DNA from: Rhodopseudomonas infernalis
GTDB lineage: Bacteria; Pseudomonadota; Alphaproteobacteria; Rhizobiales; Xanthobacteraceae
Length of the DNA stretch: 64,000 nucleotides
Reading direction: 5' to 3'
Assembly (NCBI RefSeq): GCF_022271405.1
Contig: NZ_JAJNAL010000004.1
Location: 108,393 to 172,392, forward strand
The notes under the pieces were generated by a model. The model searched no databases. It was not told the DNA's origin and worked only from the letters and a program-made list of their open reading frames with translations. Below are positions 58,156 through 64,000 of the stretch, in pieces; positions within the stretch are counted from its first letter, which is position 1, and every line of letters starts with the position of its first letter. The position numbers and the translations under genes are program-made.

Positions 58156-58350
58156 ATGGCAACCTTCCTCAGCACGCTTCTACTCCCGATTGCGCTGTGC
58201 GCGGTGGCGCTTGTCCTGCTGCTCGGCCTGATCAATATGATGCGGGGAGGGTCGCCGAACCGGTCGCAGAAGCTGATGCGGCTGCGCGTCCTTCTGCAAT
58301 TCGCCGCGATCGTCGTGACGATGCTTGCGGTCTGGGCGCTGGGCCGCTAG
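58156..58350 (+). CDS. HIG1-like twin-transmembrane protein
   Basis: A 64-residue inner-membrane protein with two helices (about 6-28 and 44-62) joined by a basic loop MMRGGSPNRSQKLMRLR, the pattern of bacterial HIG_1_N proteins. In mitochondria HIG1 proteins associate with respiratory complexes; the bacterial role is unclear. It is followed after 59 bases by the adenosyltransferase and may be in its transcription unit. Confidence 0.88.
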   Translation: MATFLSTLLLPIALCAVALVLLLGLINMMRGGSPNRSQKLMRLRVLLQFAAIVVTMLAVWALGR

Positions 58351-58409
58351 CCGAGACGTCCCCATATTTTCCTTCCCGACAAGCCGGCTGCTCGCCGAGG
58401 ATCTGCGCC

Positions 58410-58982
58410 ATGGTCGTCCTCAATCGAATTTATACCCGCACCGGTGACGACGGCTCGACTGCGCTCGGCAGCGGCGAGCGCCGACCGAAATACGATCTGC
58501 GCATCGCCGCTTACGGCACCGTGGACGAGACCAATGCGGCGATCGGCGTGGCCCGGGTGCATCTCGGCGGCCTGCCGGGGATCGACGCCATGCTGGGGCG
58601 TATCCAGAACGATCTGTTCGACCTCGGCGCCGATCTGGCGGTCCCGGACCGCGACGGTAAGGCCGAGCGGCTCAGGGTCGTTTCGACGCAGGTGGAACGG
58701 CTCGAGGCTGAAATCGATCAGCTCAACGCGCGTCTCGCGCCGTTGACGTCATTCGTACTGCCTGGCGGACAGCCCGGTGCTGCTTATCTGCATATGGCGC
58801 GCACGATATGCCGCCGCGCAGAACGCGTCATGGTGGAACTCGCGGCGCGGCCTGAGGAATGGGTCAATCCGGCCGGCGTGCAATACGTCAACCGGCTGTC
58901 GGACTTCCTGTTCGTCGCCAGCCGCGCGGTGAATAACGACGGTGCCGGTGACGTGCTCTGGGTTCCGGGTCAAAACCGCTAG
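58410..58982 (+). CDS. Cob(I)alamin adenosyltransferase, PduO type
   Basis: It transfers the adenosyl group of ATP to cob(I)alamin or corrinoid to make coenzyme B12. The 190-residue protein starts at ATG 58410 with GAGG upstream; longer in-frame starts extend into the preceding gene. Typical motifs are NRIYTRTGDDGST at the N-terminus, the DETNAAIG stretch, and CRRAERVMVEL followed by YVNRLSDFLFVASRAVN. The PduO family is used in B12 synthesis, salvage or methylmalonyl-CoA mutase repair. Confidence 0.95.
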   Translation: MVVLNRIYTRTGDDGSTALGSGERRPKYDLRIAAYGTVDETNAAIGVARVHLGGLPGIDAMLGRIQNDLFDLGADLAVPDRDGKAERLRVVSTQVERLEAEIDQLNARLAPLTSFVLPGGQPGAAYLHMARTICRRAERVMVELAARPEEWVNPAGVQYVNRLSDFLFVASRAVNNDGAGDVLWVPGQNR

Positions 58983-59082
58983 GATTGGGTCGTTTTTGGC
59001 TCTGCTGCGTTGACCGCCGATATCCGGGGCTTTAGGTTCCGCCGCCACGATAAGTAAAACCAGCGAAAACGAAAGAGGATCG

Positions 59083-59832
59083 ATGAAGGTTCTGGTGCCG
59101 GTCAAGCGGGTGGTCGACTACAACGTCAAGATCAGGGTCAAGAGCGACGGATCGGGCGTTGAACTCGCCAACGTGAAGATGTCGATGAATCCGTTCGACG
59201 AGATCGCGGTCGAGGAAGCGCTGCGGCTGAAGGAAGCCGGCAAGGCGACCGAAGTCGTGGTGGTGTCGATCGGCCCCGCGCAGGCGTCGGAAACGCTGCG
59301 CACTGGCCTCGCGATGGGCGCCGATCGCGGCATCCTGGTCAAGGTCGACGGCAACGTCGAGCCGCTCGCGGTCGCCAAGATCCTCAAGGGCATCGCCGGC
59401 GAAGAGCAGCCCGGTCTGATCATCCTCGGCAAGCAGGCGATCGACGACGACAGCAACCAGACCGGCCAGATGCTGGCCGCGCTGCTCGGCTGGTCGCAGG
59501 CGACCTTCGCGTCCAAGCTCGAAGTCGAAGGCTCGGACTTCAAGGTGTCGCGCGAAGTCGACGGCGGCTCGCAGACGCTGCAGCTCAAGGGCCCGGCGAT
59601 CGTCACCACCGATCTGCGGCTCAACGAGCCCCGCTACGCCAGCCTGCCCAACATCATGAAGGCCAAGAAGAAGCCGATCGCGGAAAAGACCGCGGCCGAC
59701 TACGGCGTCGACATCGCGCCGCGTCTGGAAGTCCTGAAGACCGTCGAGCCGAGCGGCCGCAAGGCCGGCGTGAAGGTCAAGGACGTCGCCGAACTGGTCT
59801 CGAAACTCAAGAACGAAGCGGGTGTTATCTGA
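59083..59832 (+). CDS. etfB: Electron transfer flavoprotein beta subunit
   Basis: EtfB with EtfA shuttles electrons from acyl-CoA and other dehydrogenases to the ubiquinone pool. The 249-residue protein starts [18 protein letters not shown] behind AGAGGA. The family signature is VEEALRLKE near 43-51, and AMP/FAD-contact stretches [22 protein letters not shown] and [19 protein letters not shown] follow. Length is normal for the housekeeping (group I) form. It is one base from etfA. Confidence 0.97.
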   Translation: MKVLVPVKRVVDYNVKIRVKSDGSGVELANVKMSMNPFDEIAVEEALRLKEAGKATEVVVVSIGPAQASETLRTGLAMGADRGILVKVDGNVEPLAVAKILKGIAGEEQPGLIILGKQAIDDDSNQTGQMLAALLGWSQATFASKLEVEGSDFKVSREVDGGSQTLQLKGPAIVTTDLRLNEPRYASLPNIMKAKKKPIAEKTAADYGVDIAPRLEVLKTVEPSGRKAGVKVKDVAELVSKLKNEAGVI

Positions 59833-59833
59833 T

Positions 59834-60784
59834 ATGGCCACGCTGCTGATTGCCGAACACGACCACGCCGACCTCAAGGACGCGACCAACAAGGCGCTGA
59901 CCGCCGCTGCCGCGCTCGGCTCGGATGTTCACGTCCTCGTCGCCGGTGGCGGCGAAGGCACCAAGGCCGCGGCCGAAGCCGCTGCGAAGCTGCAGGGCGT
60001 CGCCAAGGTGCTTGTCGCCGAAGCTCCGGCCTATGCGCACGATCTGGCCGAGCCGCTGGCCGCGCTGATCGTGTCGCTCGCGGGCAATTACGATGCCTTC
60101 GTCGCGCCCGCGACCTCGCGGTTCAAGAACGTGATGCCGCGCGTCGCTGCGCTGCTCGATGTGATGCAGGTGTCGGAGATCATCAAGGTCGTCGCGCCCG
60201 ACACGTTCGAGCGTCCGATCTATGCCGGCAACGCGATCCAGACCGTGAAGTCGAAGGACGCCAAGAAGGTCATCACCGTCCGCACCTCGACCTTCCAGGC
60301 GACCGGCGAGGGCGGCAGCGCCAGCGTCGAGTCCGTGGCGGCGGCCGAAGATCCGGGTCTGTCGACCTTCGTCAGCGAGGAAGTCGCCAAGAGCGATCGC
60401 CCGGAGCTGGCCTCGGCCAAGATCATCGTGTCCGGCGGCCGTGCGATGCAGAGCCGCGAGAACTTCACCAAATACATCGAGCCGCTCGCCGACAAGCTCG
60501 GTGCCGGTGTTGGCGCCTCGCGCGCCGCAGTCGATGCCGGCTACGCGCCGAACGACTGGCAGGTCGGCCAGACCGGCAAGGTCGTGGCGCCGGAGCTGTA
60601 CGTCGCGATCGGCATTTCGGGCGCGATCCAGCATCTCGCCGGCATGAAGGACTCCAAGGTGATCGTCGCGATCAACAAGGACGAAGACGCGCCGATCTTC
60701 CAGGTCGCCGACTACGGCCTGGTCGCCGACCTGTATCAGGCGGTGCCGGAACTGACCGAAGAACTGGGCAAGCTCGGCAAGTAA
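59834..60784 (+). CDS. etfA: Electron transfer flavoprotein alpha subunit
   Basis: A 316-residue partner of EtfB. It has the N-terminal alpha/beta domain and the C-terminal FAD domain with [63 protein letters not shown] (about 218-268) and [22 protein letters not shown], all typical. The start at 59834 is one base after the etfB stop; an in-frame ATG at 59822 is inside etfB. A perfect hairpin follows. Confidence 0.97.
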   Translation: MATLLIAEHDHADLKDATNKALTAAAALGSDVHVLVAGGGEGTKAAAEAAAKLQGVAKVLVAEAPAYAHDLAEPLAALIVSLAGNYDAFVAPATSRFKNVMPRVAALLDVMQVSEIIKVVAPDTFERPIYAGNAIQTVKSKDAKKVITVRTSTFQATGEGGSASVESVAAAEDPGLSTFVSEEVAKSDRPELASAKIIVSGGRAMQSRENFTKYIEPLADKLGAGVGASRAAVDAGYAPNDWQVGQTGKVVAPELYVAIGISGAIQHLAGMKDSKVIVAINKDEDAPIFQVADYGLVADLYQAVPELTEELGKLGK

Positions 60785-60798
60785 TTGCCGGCTCGCAG

Positions 60799-60824
60799 AC
60801 GGATCCGGCTACGGCCGGATCCGT
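60799..60824 (+). terminator. Hairpin between etfA and the dehydrogenase gene
   Basis: A perfect 11-bp stem (ACGGATCCGGC, 60799-60809, with 60814-60824) and a TACG loop lie 14 bases after the etfA stop. There is no U-tract. Confidence 0.65.
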
Positions 60825-60941
60825 TGGCAAATTTGGAACGTTATTGCGATACTGCTCCCAGGCCGGCGGATGCTCGGTGCGGAAGAGGCCACCTTGGGCC
60901 GGTCAGGCGCGTCGCGCGACCGATCCTCAACGAGATGACAG

Positions 60942-61823
60942 ATGGCGTTCACGATCAAGAAAGTCGGCGTAATCGGCTCGGGCCAGATGGGCAACGGCAT
61001 CGCGCATGTCGCCGCGCTGGGCGGTTTCGCAGTGGTGTTGAACGACGTCTCGGCCGACCGGCTGAAGTCGGCGATGGCGACCATCAACGGCAATTTGTCC
61101 CGTCAGCTCGCCAAGAAGATCATCACCGAGGACCAGCGCAAGCAGGCGCTCGCCAACATCACCGCCACCGAGAAGCTCGAAGGTCTGGCGGATTGCGATC
61201 TGGTGATCGAAACCGCCGTCGAGAAGGAAGAGGTCAAGCGCAAGATCTTCCACGACCTGTGCGCGACGCTGAAGCCCGAGGCGATCATCGCCTCCAACAC
61301 CTCGTCGATCTCGATCACCCGGCTCGCCGCCTCGACCGATCGGCCCGAGCGCTTCATCGGCATTCACTTCATGAATCCGGTGCCGTTGATGGAGTTGGTC
61401 GAGCTGATCCGCGGCATCGCCACCGACGACGCCACCTTCGAAACCGCGAAGGCCTTCGTCGGCCAGCTCGGCAAGCAGATCGCGGTGTCGGAGGATTTTC
61501 CGGCCTTCATCGTCAACCGCATCCTGCTGCCGATGATCAACGAGGCGATCTACACGCTGTACGAAGGTGTCGGCAACGTCGAGGCGATCGACGCGGCGAT
61601 GAAGCTCGGCGCCCACCATCCGATGGGCCCGCTCGAACTGGCCGACTTCATCGGTCTCGACACCTGCCTGTCGATCATGCAGGTGCTGCACGAGGGCCTC
61701 GCCGACTCCAAGTATCGCCCGTGTCCGCTGCTGGTGAAATACGTCGAAGCCGGCTGGCTCGGCCGCAAGACCAGCCGCGGCTTCTACGACTACCGCGGCG
61801 AGAAGCCGGTCCCGACGCGCTGA
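60942..61823 (+). CDS. 3-Hydroxybutyryl-CoA dehydrogenase
   Basis: A 293-residue NAD(P)-dependent 3-hydroxyacyl-CoA dehydrogenase, the stand-alone short form used in butyrate/polyhydroxybutyrate-type metabolism or beta-oxidation. Rossmann motif KKVGVIGSGQMGNGIAHVAA is at 6-25, catalytic GIHFMNPVPLM with His near 140, and the C-terminal domain has LGAHHPMGPLELADFIGLDT. Its position after etfBA is common in related genomes. The substrate chain length is inferred from family size. Confidence 0.93.
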   Translation: MAFTIKKVGVIGSGQMGNGIAHVAALGGFAVVLNDVSADRLKSAMATINGNLSRQLAKKIITEDQRKQALANITATEKLEGLADCDLVIETAVEKEEVKRKIFHDLCATLKPEAIIASNTSSISITRLAASTDRPERFIGIHFMNPVPLMELVELIRGIATDDATFETAKAFVGQLGKQIAVSEDFPAFIVNRILLPMINEAIYTLYEGVGNVEAIDAAMKLGAHHPMGPLELADFIGLDTCLSIMQVLHEGLADSKYRPCPLLVKYVEAGWLGRKTSRGFYDYRGEKPVPTR

Positions 61824-61878
61824 GCGCGGGCCGGCCATCCACGCCTTCCTTGTTCTGCCACAGGACGTTCTTGGACGG

Positions 61879-62793
61879 TTACTCGATCCCCGGCACCGAC
61901 CCGATCTGCTCGACCAGGAAATCGATCAGCAGCCGCACGCGCGCGATGTCGGCGCGCTCCGGCACGATCAGCAGATTGAGCGGCACCGGCGGCAGCCGAT
62001 AGTCCGGCAGGATGGCTTCCAGGCGACCGGCGGCCAGCAGATCGTCGACCAGCCAGCGGTGCGTCGCCGCGATGCCGCGGCCGGCGATCAGCGCTTCGCG
62101 CGCCGCCAGACCGTGGTCGACTCTCAGCCGGCCGCCGAACGGGACGCGGTGGGTCTGCTGATCCGGACCTTCGAAGATCAGCATGTCGCTGCCCGCCACA
62201 TTGACCATCCGGATGCCTTGGTGGCGGACCAGATCCTCCGGCACCGCCGGCCTGCCGTGAGCCGCCAGATAGTCCGGGGCGGCGACCATCAGACGCTGGC
62301 TCTGGCCAAGCGGGCGCAATTTCAGCGAGCTGTCGGTCAGCGGCGCCAGCCGCAGCGCCAGATCGACACCCTCGCGGACCAGATCGATACGTTGATCGGT
62401 GAGGCCGAGATCGATGCCGATCTCCGGATAGCGGTCCTGGAACGCGAAGATCAGCCGGCTGGCATGCAGCACGCCGAACGACGCCGTGCAGGACATCCGG
62501 ATCGTGCCGGCCGGCGCGCCCGACGAGCCGAGCGCTTCGTCGCCGGCCTGTTCGAGCAGCCGCAGGATCTGGACGGCGCGGGCGTAATAGCGGCTGCCTT
62601 CCTCGGTCAGCGTCACCCGGCGGGTGGTGCGGCTCAGCAGCGCTGCGCCGATCGCCGCCTCGAGCTCCTGCAACTGCCGCGTCACGGTGGACTGGCCGAC
62701 ATTGAGCTCACGGGCGACGGCCGACAGGCTGCCGCGCTCGGCGACACGCACGAAGGTGCGGATGCGTTCGATCGTGACGGCTGATCTATCCAT
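61879..62793 (-). CDS. LysR-family transcriptional regulator
   Basis: A 304-residue LysR-type protein starting MDRSAVTIERIRTFVRVAER; a TTG at 62805 is a less likely start. The winged helix-turn-helix covers 10-65 with SLSAVARELNVGQSTVTRQLQELE. The effector domain (about 90-300) is a periplasmic-binding-protein fold. It is divergent from a flavodoxin-fold quinone reductase gene, with a 13-bp palindrome between them, so it probably controls that gene. Confidence 0.92.
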   Translation of the reverse strand: MDRSAVTIERIRTFVRVAERGSLSAVARELNVGQSTVTRQLQELEAAIGAALLSRTTRRVTLTEEGSRYYARAVQILRLLEQAGDEALGSSGAPAGTIRMSCTASFGVLHASRLIFAFQDRYPEIGIDLGLTDQRIDLVREGVDLALRLAPLTDSSLKLRPLGQSQRLMVAAPDYLAAHGRPAVPEDLVRHQGIRMVNVAGSDMLIFEGPDQQTHRVPFGGRLRVDHGLAAREALIAGRGIAATHRWLVDDLLAAGRLEAILPDYRLPPVPLNLLIVPERADIARVRLLIDFLVEQIGSVPGIE

Positions 62794-62809
62794 TTTTCGG
62801 TACAATCAT

Positions 62810-62822
62810 ATCGAAATTCGAT
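62810..62822. promoter_or_regulatory. Candidate LysR operator
   Basis: ATCGAAATTCGAT is a perfect 13-base palindrome centred at 62816, in the 94-base gap between the LysR start and its divergent neighbour. LysR proteins bind such dyads near their own promoters. Confidence 0.5.
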
Positions 62823-62887
62823 GGCTACTGGAATAGTCGTCGCAGGTCTACGCCGAGGCTCTGATCGTCCAATCGAGGAGCCCCGCC

Positions 62888-63685
62888 GTGAAAGTTCTTC
62901 TGGTGTTTGCCCATCCCGACGCGCGCTCCCTGAATGGCGCGCTCCGCGACGTCGCGGTCGCAGAGCTGCAGCGTCTGGGCCACGAGGTGCAGATCTCCGA
63001 CCTCTATGCCCAGGGCTGGAAGTCGGCGGTCGATCGCGCCGATTTTCCCGCCCTGGCGCCGGACGAGCGGCTGTCGCCGTCGACTGCTTCGAAGACGGCC
63101 TACGAGGCCGGCGAGCTGACGCCGGACGTCCAGGGCGAAATCGACAGGATGCGCTGGGCCGACGTCCTGATCCTGCAATTCCCGCTGTGGTGGTTCACCA
63201 TGCCGGCGATTCTGAAGGGGTGGGTCGACCGCGTTTATGCCTGCGGCTTCGCCTACGGGGTGGGCGAGCACAGCGACAAGCGGTGGGGCGACCGCTATGG
63301 CGAAGGCAATCTGGCCGGCAAGCGCGCGATGCTGATCGTCACCACCGGCGGCTGGGAAACGCACTACGGCGCCCGCGGCGTCAACGGACCGATCGACGAC
63401 CTGCTGTTTCCGATCAACCACGGCATCCTGTTCTATCCGGGTTACGACGTGCTGCCGCCGTTCGTCGTGTATCAGGCCGGCCGCCTCGACCAGGCGGAGT
63501 TCGAGGCCCGCGCCGAGCAGCTTCGCGAGCGCATGCGCACGCTCGCAACCGTGACGCCAATCGCGTACCGGCGCCAGAACGGCGGCGACTATCTGATTCC
63601 CAGCATGGAGCTACGCCCCGGCCTCGGCGCTGCTGGCGCCACCGGGTTCAATCTCCACCTTGGAGATGAGAAACCCGAGCGGTAG
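62888..63685 (+). CDS. NAD(P)H dehydrogenase (quinone), flavodoxin-like fold
   Basis: A 265-residue FMN/FAD-binding protein of the NQO1/MdaB/KefF type that reduces quinones by two electrons. GTG 62888 follows GAGG. Motifs are VLLVFAHPDARSLNGALRD at the N-terminus, QFPLWWFTMPAILKGWVDRVY (about 97-117) and TTGGWETHYGARG, which line the flavin and substrate site. Divergent LysR regulation fits a response to quinones or electrophiles. The C-terminal end (about 235-265) is longer than in KefF. Confidence 0.9.
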   Translation: MKVLLVFAHPDARSLNGALRDVAVAELQRLGHEVQISDLYAQGWKSAVDRADFPALAPDERLSPSTASKTAYEAGELTPDVQGEIDRMRWADVLILQFPLWWFTMPAILKGWVDRVYACGFAYGVGEHSDKRWGDRYGEGNLAGKRAMLIVTTGGWETHYGARGVNGPIDDLLFPINHGILFYPGYDVLPPFVVYQAGRLDQAEFEARAEQLRERMRTLATVTPIAYRRQNGGDYLIPSMELRPGLGAAGATGFNLHLGDEKPER

Positions 63686-63765
63686 CGCATGGCGATACCG
63701 CCCGCGGATCGATTGCACGCGACCAAGCGAAAGGATTTTTAACGCATCGTCGTTAAGCTGAGGGC

Positions 63766-63966
63766 ATGGATATGAGCATGGTCAGCGCGGCGCTCGCGAT
63801 GCAGGCGAGCAGCACGCAAATGCAGATCGCCACGACGATCCAGGCGTCGAACGCCCGCACGGAGCGTGACACGGTGCAGACGCTGCTCGGCATCGGGCAG
63901 GGCGGCGCGCCTTCGCTCGCCAATGTCGGCGCCGGCGTCGGCGGCCAAGTGAATATCGCGGCTTAG
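63766..63966 (+). CDS. YjfB-like small putative motility protein
   Basis: A 66-residue protein beginning MDMSMVSAALAMQASSTQMQ, with the amphipathic Ala/Gln/Ser-rich helix of the YjfB (DUF) family and a Gly-rich tail ending GGQVNIAA. Family members are linked to motility by genome context only; function is unproved. It lies alone after the quinone reductase gene. Confidence 0.72.
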   Translation: MDMSMVSAALAMQASSTQMQIATTIQASNARTERDTVQTLLGIGQGGAPSLANVGAGVGGQVNIAA

Positions 63967-63974
63967 AAACGCTT

Positions 63975-64000
63975 CGTCATTCCGGGGCGCGCGCTCTTGC
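63975..64000. repeat. Left end of a palindromic repeat, cut by the window edge
   Basis: The last 26 bases start CGTCATTCCGGGGCGCGCG, the same as the left arms at 5582 and 14192. The remainder lies outside the window. Confidence 0.8.

Overview
The window is GC-rich chromosomal DNA from an alphaproteobacterium of the Rhodopseudomonas/Bradyrhizobium type. The assignment is inference. It rests on the order sdhC-sdhD-sdhA-sdhB, the aroK-aroB pair, the long form of dCTP deaminase, a SAM-II riboswitch in front of metZ, PduO-type adenosyltransferase next to etfBA, and several families of imperfect palindromic repeats between genes. Nearly all coding sequence is ordinary high-GC housekeeping or catabolic DNA. 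One short AT-richer patch (about 19636-21596) stands out.

Layout. 1-9.9 kb: 3' end of mutS, a secreted parvulin-type prolyl isomerase, secA, a lipoprotein L,D-transpeptidase, accA, xerD and a tiny membrane protein. 10-19.6 kb: aroK-aroB, a CorC/HlyC-type CBS protein, the succinate dehydrogenase operon (read leftwards, with a palindromic repeat between sdhA and sdhB), a His-rich CDF metal exporter and hslO. 19.6-21.6 kb: an atypical low-GC patch holding one unrecognised gene split by an in-frame TAA. 21.6-36.4 kb: apaG, an OpgC-type acyltransferase with two SGNH-type proteins, a second L,D-transpeptidase, metZ behind a complete promoter/SAM-II/terminator leader, dcd, a Uma2 nuclease, a PQQ-type sugar dehydrogenase, a conserved hypothetical, a MATE exporter, ogt, tRNA-Gly(CCC) and a Fic protein.

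36-50 kb is a catabolic region. A leftward operon encodes an acyl-CoA-dehydrogenase-like monooxygenase, a Rieske dioxygenase (alpha and beta), an SDR dehydrogenase, a flavin reductase, two NTF2-fold proteins and a small protein. A MarR regulator separates it from a rightward operon for a branched-chain-amino-acid-type ABC transporter, a class II aldolase-like enzyme and a ketopantoate-reductase-like enzyme. The transporter is unusual: both permeases and one ATPase are a single 954-residue polypeptide. The two operons share a closely similar 32-bp sequence upstream, which suggests joint control.

50-64 kb: small proteins including one with tandem SQKPF repeats, a GH13 glucosidase, a PRC-barrel protein, a compact unit with a candidate 14-codon ORF behind an extended Shine-Dalgarno sequence, a 3-methyladenine glycosylase, gluQ, a hybrid histidine kinase overlapping a BrkB-family membrane protein tail to tail, a HIG1-like protein, cobalamin adenosyltransferase, etfB-etfA, a 3-hydroxyacyl-CoA dehydrogenase, a LysR regulator divergent from a flavodoxin-fold quinone reductase, and a YjfB-like protein. 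No CRISPR array, insertion sequence or prophage was seen.
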